A stretch of DNA of 64,000 nucleotides, taken from assembly GCF_002934445.1 (NCBI RefSeq), contig NZ_PTJE01000009.1, positions 1 to 64,000 on the forward strand, in the 5' to 3' direction. The DNA is from Nonlabens xylanidelens. Lineage in GTDB: Bacteria; Bacteroidota; Bacteroidia; Flavobacteriales; Flavobacteriaceae. The number at the start of each line of letters is the position of its first letter. The first letter of the stretch is position 1. A program made the translations under genes and the position numbers. The notes beneath the pieces are model-generated. The model was not told the DNA's origin and searched no databases. It worked only from the letters and a program-made list of their open reading frames with translations. Below are positions 26,686 to 35,259 of this stretch, piece by piece.

Positions 26686-27308
26686 TGAAAGACATATTTA
26701 AATATATCATAAGTGGTTTAATAGCGGTTTCTATATTTTATTTGGGCTCTAGATTGCTAGATAGAAATGAAGATCGTGAGTTATTACTAGCGCAAACGGC
26801 ACTGATACAAAAGGAAATTAACAACACGAGTAAACTGGTGGTCACAGAGATGAAATATGCTAAGGTATTTACCTATGAAGGTACAAAATCCTATGGTTGG
26901 GACTTTTTTAGAAGTCAAAAAAGCGCGATAATAATTTCAAATGCCGAGGCTCAAATATCATATGACCTTAAGCAGTTAAAACATGAACTAGATCCTGAAT
27001 CAAAAACTATTTTTATTACTTACATACCTCAACCAGAAATTAAGGTTAATCCCCATTTAGATTATTTTAAAATGGATGATGGTATTTTAAACAAATTTGA
27101 AGGTAGAGACATTAATAAGATGGAGAGACAGATAACGGCAAAAATTAAGGAAGATATTCTAAAAGATGAAGTTATAAAAAATGCTCAAAACAGATTATTA
27201 ACTGAATTGAGCAATATTTATTTATTGAGCAGTTCTATGGGCTGGAAACTGGTTTATAATGATACAGAGATTAACAGCACAAAAGAAATGGATGCTATCC
27301 TATTCTAG
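26685..27308 (+). CDS. DUF4230-like membrane-anchored protein
   Basis: The 207-residue protein has one N-terminal membrane helix (about 7-23) and then a mixed soluble domain. LVVTEMKYAKVFTYEG, then IISNAEAQISYDLKQL and FITYIPQPEI, match the feel of the DUF4230 family, whose function is unknown. The C-terminal part is helical (IKEDILKDEVIKNAQNRLLTEL). It is translationally coupled to the GSCFA gene by a one-base overlap and is convergent with the next lipoprotein gene. Confidence 0.8.
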   Translation: MKDIFKYIISGLIAVSIFYLGSRLLDRNEDRELLLAQTALIQKEINNTSKLVVTEMKYAKVFTYEGTKSYGWDFFRSQKSAIIISNAEAQISYDLKQLKHELDPESKTIFITYIPQPEIKVNPHLDYFKMDDGILNKFEGRDINKMERQITAKIKEDILKDEVIKNAQNRLLTELSNIYLLSSSMGWKLVYNDTEINSTKEMDAILF

Positions 27309-27313
27309 AGATC

Positions 27314-27649
27314 TTATTCTGTGATTTCATAAGCCTCTGCAGCTTTATCAAATTCTGCTTCTAGTAACTGGTAATATTTATTATAAATCTCCTTTTTAAT
27401 ATTACACAATTTACCATTGCTCTCTAAAGCGGTAGAAAATTCTTCTTGAGTAATTTTCTTATCCATAAAGTCTTTAGTTAACTGCGGGCGTTCTTGTTTA
27501 CATGCTGCATAATTGTTGTATGCCTGTACATATAACTTATACGTTTCACTGCTTTTTATAGGATCTTGTGTATCATTTTGAGAATCTGACGGCGTTGTAT
27601 TGCAGCTGGTAAATAATGCGATACAAAGAATGATAAGAACTTTTTTCAT
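27314..27649 (-). CDS. Small hypothetical lipoprotein
   Basis: The 111-residue protein has a signal ending in LFTSC and an acidic linker (NTTPSDSQNDTQD). A helical body with two cysteines (AACKQERP and KLCNIKKE) could form a disulfide in the periplasm. No domain is recognised. It sits alone between convergent neighbours on one side and the ECF sigma operon's terminator on the other. Confidence 0.7.
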   Translation of the reverse strand: MKKVLIILCIALFTSCNTTPSDSQNDTQDPIKSSETYKLYVQAYNNYAACKQERPQLTKDFMDKKITQEEFSTALESNGKLCNIKKEIYNKYYQLLEAEFDKAAEAYEITE

Positions 27650-27730
27650 TAGGTATAGTTTTATGCGTTAAAAATAAAGACTTGTTATTTTTAATCAAAA
27701 TTAGAACTACACAAAATAGGTCCTAAAAGC

Positions 27731-27762
27731 GAAAATCCCTTTCTGAACCAACAGAAAGGGAT
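27731..27762 (-). terminator. Terminator of the ECF sigma operon
   Basis: An 11-bp perfect inverted repeat (ATCCCTTTCTG at 27735-27745 with its complement at 27752-27762). On the minus strand it is followed by a T-rich run. Confidence 0.75.
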
Positions 27763-27784
27763 GTTCTAAACTAACCAAACCAAA

Positions 27785-28255
27785 TTATTTATTACGTCTA
27801 CGCTCTTTGTATTCTCTAATCATTTTACGCCTGAAATCTAATTCGGCCTTTTTTAATTTGAGAAACCTCTTTGCTCCTATAACATTTATTATTTCATCGT
27901 GCTTATAATCTAAATTAGTAGCACTTATTTTTTGATCATAAGTTACCATCTGGTTTACATAAGCAACTGCTTGCTTTTCAGTCATGGTATCAAATTCACC
28001 TTCTAGCTTATTGATAAGCTTCTTTTTTTCTTTTTCTAGACGGTCTCGTTCATCTTTTACCTCATTATATAAAGGCCAGAATTTTTGAGCCTCTTCAGAA
28101 GTTAGGTCTAACTCTTTATTAATGTGTGCTATGGCAAGAGTTTTAATCTTATCATGCATTTCTTTATTACTGTGTCTATCACGATCTCCTTCTGGACCTT
28201 GTGCTTTTACCATAAAGGAAAAAAGCAATACTAATACTATTATTAAATTTTTCAT
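27785..28255 (-). CDS. Spy/CpxP-like periplasmic helical protein
   Basis: The 156-residue protein has a signal peptide (about 1-18, cleavage near VKAQ) and is otherwise a charged helical protein. The stretch ELDLTSEEAQKFWPLYNEVKDERDRLEKEKK resembles the LTxxQ-type helices of Spy, CpxP and zinc-resistance proteins. Such proteins chaperone or sense misfolded envelope proteins. Its start overlaps the stop of the anti-sigma-like gene by 4 bp (ATGA), so it is the last gene of the sigma operon. Confidence 0.8.
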   Translation of the reverse strand: MKNLIIVLVLLFSFMVKAQGPEGDRDRHSNKEMHDKIKTLAIAHINKELDLTSEEAQKFWPLYNEVKDERDRLEKEKKKLINKLEGEFDTMTEKQAVAYVNQMVTYDQKISATNLDYKHDEIINVIGAKRFLKLKKAELDFRRKMIREYKERRRNK

Positions 28256-28764
28256 TCTCTTATAATTTGATCTAATGTTGCGTCTTCCATAAGGTAGTCT
28301 AACAACTCGTTATCTGTAAATTCTTGTTCTATTTCAGTATCGTTAAGTATGCTATTATCTGCATATAATATCTCTACAGACTCTTCATCTTGTAAAAAAT
28401 TAACGTCTACTATGTAATCTCTCAACTCTTGATCATTAAGGTCTGCAAAAGTAACTTCGTCTGTAGAAAACAGACCATTAATAGTTACAAAACCTATAAA
28501 TATAGCTGCCATTGCTAACAATGGATACACCCATGTATTATTTTTTGAAGTTTTTAAAGTAACTACTTTTACCTCCTTATCTTCTTGTACTTCTTTTAAA
28601 ATACGATCTTCTAGAGTAGAAAAATAATCTTTAGGAACACTAAAACCAGCGTGCTCTACTGCCTTATCTTTTTGTGTGTTTTCTAACACACGATCTGTAA
28701 GTGAATCAAAGTAACCCTCTGGCACTTTAAACCCTGCTTGTGTATGTTGATTATTGTTTTTCAT
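28252..28764 (-). CDS. Putative anti-sigma factor with two tandem N-terminal motifs
   Basis: The 170-residue protein has one membrane helix (about 80-97). The cytoplasmic part holds two copies of a short motif: AGFKVPEGYFDSLTDRVLENTQ near residues 11-32 and AGFSVPKDYFSTLEDRILKEVQ near 39-60. The periplasmic part is acidic. Its position directly after the ECF sigma gene and before a Spy-like gene is typical of an anti-sigma factor, though it lacks a recognisable zinc-type anti-sigma domain. The doubled motif may be the sigma-binding element; this is inference. Confidence 0.75.
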   Translation of the reverse strand: MKNNNQHTQAGFKVPEGYFDSLTDRVLENTQKDKAVEHAGFSVPKDYFSTLEDRILKEVQEDKEVKVVTLKTSKNNTWVYPLLAMAAIFIGFVTINGLFSTDEVTFADLNDQELRDYIVDVNFLQDEESVEILYADNSILNDTEIEQEFTDNELLDYLMEDATLDQIIRE

Positions 28765-28794
28765 ATCCTTATGACTGTGTTTAAGTCAATTAGT

Positions 28795-29343
28795 TTAATT
28801 CACTTTAATAAATTGTTCTACTTTCTTTGCTGCTATGTGGTACGTACTTTTTACAGCACCTTCACTTAAATCCAGTATCGTCGCAATATCTTTAAATTTA
28901 AGATCGTCGTAATACCTATAGTTAAATACCTCTCGCTGTCTATCTGGTAATTGTGCAAGTGCTTTTTTAAGAGCTAGTTCTATCTCATCACTTGTAAAAT
29001 AAACATCTGCCTCTAGTTTTTCAGTTAAATGATCTTGCAGTTCTTGAGAAGATATTTGTAAAGTCTTTCCTTTCTTAGTTAAAAAAGTCATGCTTTCATT
29101 ATAGGCTATCCTAAACATCCATGTAGATAATTTACTATCTCCTTTAAAGTTTTTTACTCCTTTAAAGATTTTAATAAACACATTTTGCAACACATCGTCA
29201 GCGTCATCATGGACTACTACCATTTTTCTCACCTGCCAGTATAACTGTTCTTGGTATTGAGATACCAGCAGTCTAAACCCTTTATTAGCCGTAGCTTCAT
29301 TAAGGATCAAAGAAATTATTTCTTGGTCTGGTGTTTTACTCAT
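28795..29343 (-). CDS. ECF RNA polymerase sigma factor
   Basis: A 182-residue sigma-70 family factor with only regions 2 and 4. Region 2 includes LYWQVRKMVVVHDDADDVLQNVFIKIFKGVKNF and SKLSTWMFRIAYN. Region 4 includes QLPDRQREVFNYRYYDDLKFKDIATILDLSEGAVKSTYHIAAKK, a clear helix-turn-helix. It heads an operon with a membrane protein likely to hold it inactive and a Spy-like periplasmic protein, so an envelope signal is likely. The upstream region does not show the house-keeping promoter form, which fits self-activation. Confidence 0.93.
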   Translation of the reverse strand: MSKTPDQEIISLILNEATANKGFRLLVSQYQEQLYWQVRKMVVVHDDADDVLQNVFIKIFKGVKNFKGDSKLSTWMFRIAYNESMTFLTKKGKTLQISSQELQDHLTEKLEADVYFTSDEIELALKKALAQLPDRQREVFNYRYYDDLKFKDIATILDLSEGAVKSTYHIAAKKVEQFIKVN

Positions 29344-29454
29344 ATATCTAAGACTCGCGCAAAGTGTAAAGGTTTAACAACTATAAAAATAATTTAAATC
29401 ATTCATTAACATTAGGATAAAACATAATAATTATCTTCACGTTTTAATATAACT

Positions 29455-30186
29455 ATGAATCAAGACCACACATCACATTACGACACCTCTTTCCAGCCAC
29501 TATCTATAGTGAATGACGAGGCAAGAGCAATTTTTTATAAAAAGACCTATGGACATGTTGCTATCGCTACATTACTATTTGTGATTATAGAAGCAATTTT
29601 ATTGCGCATAGAACCCCTAGTTAATTTTATGTTTAGTCTAACACAGGGCTGGACATGGTTGCTAGTATTAGGTGCATTTATGATGGCTACCTCTTATGCA
29701 GAAAAGATGGCGCATAAATCACATGACCGTACCCAACAGTATCTAGGCCTGTTATTATTTGTAGTTGCAGAGGCTGTTATATTCCTACCACTAATAGCTA
29801 TTGCATTGCAATATCAGGCAGCTCTACAAGGTGGAGAAAGCAATTTATTAAGTCAGGCAGCCATCCTTACATTGGCTCTTTTTGCAGCGTTAAGCGCTGT
29901 AGTTTTAATTACTAAAAAAGACTTTTCATTCCTTAAAAGTATTTTATCTGTAGGTTTTATTATCGCAATAGGATTAATCATCGCAGGAATGATTTTCGGA
30001 TTTGATTTAGGACTTTTCTTTAGCGGTGCTATGGTACTTCTTGCTGCTGGTTCTATACTTTACCAGACATCTAATCTGGTACATAAATACCACACAGATC
30101 AGTACGTAGGTGCAGCTTTAGGTTTATTCTCTTCTTTGATGTTACTTTTTTGGTACATCTTAAGAATTTTTATGTCTCGCGATTAA
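29455..30186 (+). CDS. Bax inhibitor-1/YccA family membrane protein
   Basis: The 243-residue protein has about seven membrane helices and the BI-1 layout. A soluble N-terminal stretch is followed by FYKKTYGHVAIATLLFVIIEA, then helices with AILTLALFAALSAVVLITKKDFSFL, typical of the family. BI-1 proteins are calcium-leak channels or modulators of membrane protein turnover; the bacterial role is not settled. It is divergent from the sigma operon and precedes the MtfA-like peptidase gene by 52 bp. Confidence 0.88.
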   Translation: MNQDHTSHYDTSFQPLSIVNDEARAIFYKKTYGHVAIATLLFVIIEAILLRIEPLVNFMFSLTQGWTWLLVLGAFMMATSYAEKMAHKSHDRTQQYLGLLLFVVAEAVIFLPLIAIALQYQAALQGGESNLLSQAAILTLALFAALSAVVLITKKDFSFLKSILSVGFIIAIGLIIAGMIFGFDLGLFFSGAMVLLAAGSILYQTSNLVHKYHTDQYVGAALGLFSSLMLLFWYILRIFMSRD

Positions 30187-30238
30187 TTTCTTAAATCTCA
30201 TATCGCTTCAAGCAAATCCTAATAGTGAAACATTATGG

Positions 30239-31039
30239 ATGGGACCTTATGTCATAGCTGGTATGATAATAGGGCTAGTTCTAGTAATAATTCATTTAAG
30301 TCTACGTGTTCTTCAAAGAAAGCGCGACTTTATATGGTACAGACAGTTATGGAGCAATGCACGGTTACCGCTTTCGCGAAAGCGAGTCCTAGAAACATAT
30401 CCTTTTTACATCCATCTCTCTGAAAAATATAAAAAGCAATTTGAACATAGGGTGGCCACCTTTATAAAACAGAAAGATTTTAAACACAGGTATCAAGACA
30501 CGGTAACTGATGAACAAGTGGTTTTAATAGCTTGTGTTGCATGTCGTTTAACCTTCGGTAGGCGCAATTACCTTTTTCCCAGGTTAAATACTTTATTACT
30601 TTTTCCAGAACCGTTTAAAAGTCCTGCTACACAAGAATACCATAAAGGTGAATACAATCCTATAGCAAAAGTTCTTGCTTTTTCATGGCCCGATTTTAAA
30701 GAAGGAATGGATATCGTAAATGATAACCTGCACTTAGGCCTGCATGAATTTACACACGTACTTCATATAGAAAGTGAGCGCAGTAGTGAGATAGATGCTT
30801 TACGTTTCAAAAAATTTACACGCAATATTCTTAGAGAACTCATGAAGCCGGCAGTGCGCAGCAAACTAGACAACACAAAGTTTTTTAGGGATTATGCTTT
30901 TACAAATCAGTACGAATTCATGGCTGTTCTTATAGAGTACTACTTTGAATCTAATAAAGATTTTAAAGAACAATTTCCATTAATGTATAGTCATCTAACT
31001 AAGGCACTTCTTTATGAAGAAGAATGGATTATTTCTTAA
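30239..31039 (+). CDS. MtfA-like zinc metallopeptidase
   Basis: The 266-residue protein has an N-terminal membrane anchor (about 3-22) and a catalytic domain containing GLHEFTHVLHIESE, the HExxH zinc site of MtfA-family peptidases. The third ligand is likely the Glu in AFTNQYEFMAVLIEYYFE. MtfA in E. coli links to glucose uptake through Mlc, but the flavobacterial substrate is unknown. A palindrome copy encodes PLSRKR near residues 44-49, just after the membrane anchor. Confidence 0.88.
   Translation: MGPYVIAGMIIGLVLVIIHLSLRVLQRKRDFIWYRQLWSNARLPLSRKRVLETYPFYIHLSEKYKKQFEHRVATFIKQKDFKHRYQDTVTDEQVVLIACVACRLTFGRRNYLFPRLNTLLLFPEPFKSPATQEYHKGEYNPIAKVLAFSWPDFKEGMDIVNDNLHLGLHEFTHVLHIESERSSEIDALRFKKFTRNILRELMKPAVRSKLDNTKFFRDYAFTNQYEFMAVLIEYYFESNKDFKEQFPLMYSHLTKALLYEEEWIIS
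30369..30384. repeat. Palindrome copy inside the MtfA-like gene
   Basis: A perfect 16-mer read in the third frame, LSRK. Confidence 0.95.
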
Positions 31040-31108
31040 TAGGCATTTAAAATATTAAGATTGTAAAAAAATCGACCGAGTAGACTTACTCTATTTATAA
31101 AAGATCAC

Positions 31109-31474
31109 CTAATATCGACGCATATCATTACGACCTAAAAAGATAGCGCCTAGACCTGCTATAATAGGTGTGCTTATCAACCATGTACTTAAACCCTTAC
31201 TTAAAAAAAGAGATATAACTGGTAATAATAAACCTAGAACAATAGCCACTATACCTCCATAAAACAATGCTTTACCTCTACTATGCAGGCCTTTTAATTG
31301 ATCTAGACGTATAGCTCTTTTATCCACTCTTTTAACTATGTGTGCTATATCTTTTTGATCTGTGCCTTGTTCTTTTAGTGTATTGCGCAATTTTGAAAAA
31401 TCCATTCTCTTTTCAGAAATTTCTTTTGCATAATGTTCTATCTGTACTGAAATGTCGGTATACTTATCAACCAT
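31109..31474 (-). CDS. Small hypothetical membrane protein
   Basis: The 121-residue protein has a charged helical N-terminal half and two adjacent C-terminal membrane helices (about 68-87 and 94-114) ending with GRNDMRRY. No domain is recognised. It is convergent with the MtfA-like gene and lies downstream of the EttA gene, but a strong terminator separates it from EttA, so it is probably its own unit. Confidence 0.65.
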   Translation of the reverse strand: MVDKYTDISVQIEHYAKEISEKRMDFSKLRNTLKEQGTDQKDIAHIVKRVDKRAIRLDQLKGLHSRGKALFYGGIVAIVLGLLLPVISLFLSKGLSTWLISTPIIAGLGAIFLGRNDMRRY

Positions 31475-31550
31475 TATTTAAACTATTAAGGAGTAAATCT
31501 AACTTATTAATAGAGAACCTAATTTAATATTAATGCCAAATAGTCGCATT

Positions 31551-31583
31551 AAAAAACCCCAAAGGTTTTAAAAACCTTTGGGG
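31551..31583 (-). terminator. Terminator of the ettA transcript
   Basis: A perfect 13-bp stem (CCCCAAAGGTTTT, 31557-31569, with its complement ending at 31583) is followed on the minus strand by six T (31556-31551). Confidence 0.9.
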
Positions 31584-31609
31584 TAGTTATATAACAACTA
31601 AGAAAAGAA

Positions 31610-33301
31610 CTAGTCTCTAGTTAATTTCTTATAACGTATTCTCTTAGGAGCGTGATCACCTAAACGTTTTTTCTTATTCTCTTCATACTCAGTAAAACTA
31701 CCTTCAAAAGAATAGATTTGAGAATCTCCTTCAAATGCAATGATATGCGTACAAACTCTATCTAAGAACCATCTATCATGCGATATAATTACTGCACAAC
31801 CAGCAAAGTTATCAAGACCTTCTTCTAGTGCTCTCAAAGTGTTTACATCTAGATCGTTTGTAGGTTCATCAAGAAGTAAAACATTTCCTTCTTCTTTAAG
31901 CGTCATGGCTAGGTGTAAACGGTTGCGCTCTCCACCAGAAAGCGTTGCTACCTTTTTGTTTTGCTCACTACCTGAGAAATTAAAACGACTTAAATATGCT
32001 CTAGAATTAACCATTTTACCACCCATCATGATCATGTCTTGACCATCAGAAAAGTTTTCCCAAATAGATTTATTTGCATCTATATTAGAGTGCGATTGAT
32101 CTACATAAGCCAGTTGTACTGTTTCTCCTACCGTAAAAGATCCTTTATCCGGTTGTTCTTGATCCATGATCATTTTGAAAATGGTCGTTTTACCAGCACC
32201 GTTAGGTCCTATAATACCTACTATACCATTTTGTGGTAATACAAAGTTCAAGTCTTCATAAAGCAATTTATCGCCAAAGGCTTTACTCACTCCATTTGCC
32301 TCAATAACATTTGTACCTAAACGTGGCCCATTAGGAATATAGATCTCTAGCTTTTCTTCTTTAACTTTTTGATCTTCATTTAAAAGCTTATCATAATTAC
32401 TTAGACGTGCTTTTTGTTTCGTCTGGCGACCTTTAGCTCCCTGACGTACCCAGTCCAGTTCTCGTTTAAGAGTTTTTTGTCTTTTAGACTCTGACTTTTC
32501 TTCTTTTGCAAGACGGTCTCCTTTTTGCTCTAACCAGCTAGAATAATTCCCTTTCCATGGAATACCTTCTCCACGGTCCAGTTCTAGAATCCATCCTGCT
32601 ACGTTATCTAAGAAATATCTATCGTGAGTTACCGCAATTACAGTTCCTTTATATTGAGCAAGGTGTTGTTCTAACCATAATACAGATTCTGCATCAAGGT
32701 GGTTAGTAGGCTCATCCAGTAATAGAATTTCTGGTTGTTGTAATAATAATCTACAAAGTGCTACACGACGTCGTTCACCACCAGACAGGTTTTTAATTTC
32801 TGCATCTCCAGGTGGAGTACGCAATGCATCCATGGCTATTTCTAGTTTAGTATCTAGTTCCCATGCGTTTAATGCATCTATTTTATCTTGAAGAACAGCC
32901 TGACGATTCATCAGTTTCTCCATTTTATCTGCATCAGTATAAACCTCTTCTAGACCGAAGTCGTCGTTGATTTTATTATACTCATCTAGTACAGCAACAG
33001 TCTCTGCCACACCTTCACGTACTATTTCCATTACGGTTTTAGTCTCGTCTAATTGTGGTTCTTGTTCTAGATAACCTACATTATAACCTGGCAAGAAATT
33101 AATATCACCTTGATAGTTCTTTTCTATCCCAGCGATAATCTTCATCAGTGTAGATTTACCAGAACCGTTCAGTCCTAGAATACCTATTTTTGCACCATAG
33201 AAAAAACTAAGGTGAATATTTTTTAAAACTTGTTTTCCAGTACTTTGATAGGTCTTTGAAAGACCTGACATGGAAAAAATTACTTGTTTATCGTCGCTCA
33301 T
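31610..33301 (-). CDS. ettA: Energy-dependent translational throttle protein EttA
   Basis: An ABC-F ATPase with two nucleotide-binding domains and no membrane segments; EttA binds the ribosomal E site and gates translation by ATP/ADP ratio. The first domain has GLNGSGKST and [11 protein letters not shown], the second GPNGAGKTT and LSGGERNRLHL. Between them lies the basic linker RELDWVRQGAKGRQTKQKARLSNYDKL that reaches the peptidyl-transferase region. Length is 563 residues. Its start overlaps the end of the 139-residue membrane protein gene by 14 bp. Confidence 0.95.
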   Translation of the reverse strand: MSDDKQVIFSMSGLSKTYQSTGKQVLKNIHLSFFYGAKIGILGLNGSGKSTLMKIIAGIEKNYQGDINFLPGYNVGYLEQEPQLDETKTVMEIVREGVAETVAVLDEYNKINDDFGLEEVYTDADKMEKLMNRQAVLQDKIDALNAWELDTKLEIAMDALRTPPGDAEIKNLSGGERRRVALCRLLLQQPEILLLDEPTNHLDAESVLWLEQHLAQYKGTVIAVTHDRYFLDNVAGWILELDRGEGIPWKGNYSSWLEQKGDRLAKEEKSESKRQKTLKRELDWVRQGAKGRQTKQKARLSNYDKLLNEDQKVKEEKLEIYIPNGPRLGTNVIEANGVSKAFGDKLLYEDLNFVLPQNGIVGIIGPNGAGKTTIFKMIMDQEQPDKGSFTVGETVQLAYVDQSHSNIDANKSIWENFSDGQDMIMMGGKMVNSRAYLSRFNFSGSEQNKKVATLSGGERNRLHLAMTLKEEGNVLLLDEPTNDLDVNTLRALEEGLDNFAGCAVIISHDRWFLDRVCTHIIAFEGDSQIYSFEGSFTEYEENKKKRLGDHAPKRIRYKKLTRD

Positions 33302-33707
33302 TTGATGTGCTTTTTTCTTGTAATATTTTATGTAATTGGGTTAAGGAATTGTCTTGATATCGCTTTCGCGAAAGCGTAACCGCATCCATCCCTTTAGATT
33401 TAATATAAAGACCTTTTTCAGAAAGATCCAGTTGTTCTAATTCTTTAAAGGTAAAACCAAAAGTTTTTCTACCTATTAATTTTACCGTAATCGATTTAAG
33501 ACTGTAAGAAACAGAATTGCGTGTGGTAAAACCATCAAAATTAAGAAAGTAAAATAAAGTTACTGCTATAAGTGCTGTTATAGAACTGTACATTCTTAAG
33601 TCATTAAAGAAGAATACCGCAGCGCAAATAAGCATTATAAAGGCCAGCCCTAATATAACTTTATGACGCAAGGTGTTTAAATCTTTAAAATGAATAACTT
33701 CTCTCAC
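33288..33707 (-). CDS. Hypothetical membrane protein upstream of EttA
   Basis: The 139-residue protein has two N-terminal membrane helices (about 18-34 and 38-54) and a soluble C-terminal part with FTFKELEQLDLSEKGLYIKSKGMDAVTL. Nothing is recognised. The start is a GTG at 33707, immediately after the stop of the preceding 59-residue gene with no base between, and its end overlaps ettA. The three genes are thus tightly coupled. A palindrome copy encodes LSRKR. Confidence 0.75.
   Translation of the reverse strand: MREVIHFKDLNTLRHKVILGLAFIMLICAAVFFFNDLRMYSSITALIAVTLFYFLNFDGFTTRNSVSYSLKSITVKLIGRKTFGFTFKELEQLDLSEKGLYIKSKGMDAVTLSRKRYQDNSLTQLHKILQEKSTSNERR
33361..33376. repeat. Palindrome copy inside the gene before ettA
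   Basis: A perfect 16-mer read in the LSRK frame. Confidence 0.95.
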
Positions 33708-33887
33708 TTACACTCTACCTTTAAGTGCATTAAAAACCCAGGCTATTGCAAAGAAACCTAGTCCTATTGCTGCAAAACCAAATCCTACATCTGTATAACG
33801 GTATGCGCCTAATGCTATTAAACCTATTCCTATAATTATCATGACTAACGTAGCCCAACCTAATACCCCATTCTTGTTCAATGCCAT
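33708..33887 (-). CDS. Small two-helix membrane protein (CAL67264-like)
   Basis: A 59-residue gene that is easy to miss. It begins MALNKNGVLGWATLVMIIIG and ends WVFNALKGRV, with two membrane helices (about 8-26 and 34-52) separated by a short turn, AYRYTDV. I recall a conserved family of this size and sequence in Flavobacteriaceae labelled CAL67264 family membrane protein; function unknown. It starts at ATG 33887. Its TAA is immediately followed by the GTG of the next gene, so it is the first gene of the run leading to ettA. Confidence 0.8.
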   Translation of the reverse strand: MALNKNGVLGWATLVMIIIGIGLIALGAYRYTDVGFGFAAIGLGFFAIAWVFNALKGRV

Positions 33888-34031
33888 AGTTCAAAATTAG
33901 TTTGCAAATATACATAGTAAACTAAAGCTTTAGGCTTTTTAAGCAATCGTTAAACGGTACTTTATATGGATAGATAGAAATACCTTAAACTTGTTTTGAG
34001 GTTTTATTAGAAATGTAGATGTAAAATAAAT

Positions 34032-34820
34032 TTACCAGCTACCACCAGCGCCACCGCCACCAAAACCACCGCCGCCGAAGCCGCCAAAACCACCACCGCC
34101 AAAGCCACCTGAAGAGCCACCACCGAAGCTACCGCCGCCAAAACCGCCGCGCCCCATATTACTTAAAATAATAATGTCGAGTAATGAACCACCAGAACCA
34201 CCTCTACCTCCATTATTGTCATTTCCTTTGTTTTTAACATTCATAATAATGAAAAATAAAAACACTGCAAATATTAACAAAACACTCCATGGAAATGGTT
34301 GTCCACTGCCAGCTGTACCTTGAAACTCGCCTTGTAGGGTTTCAAAAATAGCGTCTGCACCTAGGTTTAAACCGTTGTAATAATTGCTATTCTTAAAATT
34401 AGGAATTAAAACTCTATTTACTATACGCTCTGCATCTCTATCTGACATTATAGATTCTATACCATAACCTGTATTGATATCTACCTGTCTATCATTTATA
34501 GCTAGAATGAGCAATATACCATTATCCTTACCTTTCTGGCCTATACCCCACTCTTGTCCCCATCTAGCGCCTAAACGATCTAGCTCTTCACCATTTGATG
34601 ATTTTATGGTTGCAAAAACTAGTTGAGTAGATGTGGTGTCTGCATAGCGTTTCAGTTTATTATTGAGAGATGTTCTTTGAACAGGTGTAAGCACCTGGCC
34701 AGCATCATAAACATATGGTGTTTGTGAACTGCTACCTGGCTTTGCTGGAATGGCAAATTGTCCAAAAGCAAGATTTGAAAACCCTATGAATACGATTATG
34801 ATTAGGAATAAGTACCTCAT
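34032..34820 (-). CDS. TPM-domain protein with glycine-rich tail
   Basis: The 262-residue protein has a signal peptide (cleavage near AFGQ), a TPM domain with VFATIKSSNGEELDRLGARWGQEWGIGQKGKDNGILLILAINDRQVDINTGYGIE, and a membrane helix (about 175-195). It ends in a glycine-rich tail of about 60 residues with repeated GGFGGG units. TPM domains bind phosphate compounds or act in photosystem repair in plants; the bacterial role is poorly known. It is the last gene of the LemA-TPM-TPM operon, with a one-base overlap to its neighbour. Confidence 0.9.
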   Translation of the reverse strand: MRYLFLIIIVFIGFSNLAFGQFAIPAKPGSSSQTPYVYDAGQVLTPVQRTSLNNKLKRYADTTSTQLVFATIKSSNGEELDRLGARWGQEWGIGQKGKDNGILLILAINDRQVDINTGYGIESIMSDRDAERIVNRVLIPNFKNSNYYNGLNLGADAIFETLQGEFQGTAGSGQPFPWSVLLIFAVFLFFIIMNVKNKGNDNNGGRGGSGGSLLDIIILSNMGRGGFGGGSFGGGSSGGFGGGGFGGFGGGGFGGGGAGGSW

Positions 34821-35257
34821 TAACTTACAGATATTTCGTCAGGCAATTCATTAACATCATTTACATCCCATGGAAAATAGGTCGCAAGTTTTTCACCCAC
34901 GAGCTCTATTCCTTGAACAAGTCCGTTTTGGAATTCGCTTTCGCGAAAGCGAGACAAAACAACATCTCTAACAGACGTCCAGAAGTCATCACCTACTCTA
35001 GCGTGTATTCCTTTATCACCTATGAGGGCAAATTTCTTATCATCCACGGCTACATAGAAAAGAATTCCATTCTCTTCTTTAGTATTATCCATTTTTAATA
35101 AATGAAACAATTCTTGTGCGCGAGTGATAGGCTCATCACAGTGCGATTCTAGATGCACACGTATCTCACCACTGGTTAGCGACTCTGCTTTACGTATAGC
35201 ATCTACTATTGCTTTTTCTTGTGATGCTGTAAGGAAATCTTCTACTTTAACTGACAT
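34820..35257 (-). CDS. TPM-domain protein, short form
   Basis: The 145-residue protein contains the TPM core AIVDAIRKAESLTSGEIRVHLESHC and NGILFYVAVDDKKFALIGDKGIHARVG, without an evident signal peptide. It is the middle gene of the LemA-TPM-TPM set. Its stop overlaps the next ATG, and it lies 2 bp after the LemA gene. A palindrome copy encodes RFRESE inside the conserved C-terminal part, replacing what is usually a variable helix. Confidence 0.88.
   Translation of the reverse strand: MSVKVEDFLTASQEKAIVDAIRKAESLTSGEIRVHLESHCDEPITRAQELFHLLKMDNTKEENGILFYVAVDDKKFALIGDKGIHARVGDDFWTSVRDVVLSRFRESEFQNGLVQGIELVGEKLATYFPWDVNDVNELPDEISVS
34936..34951. repeat. Palindrome copy inside the short TPM gene
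   Basis: A perfect 16-mer read as SRFRESE. Confidence 0.95.
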
Positions 35258-35259
35258 GA

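Noticed and set aside
33730-33915. 61-codon frame near the gene before ettA
   Set aside because: A different frame of the same strand encodes the conserved two-helix 59-residue protein; this one has no hydrophobic pattern and many Cys/Arg typical of a wrong frame.
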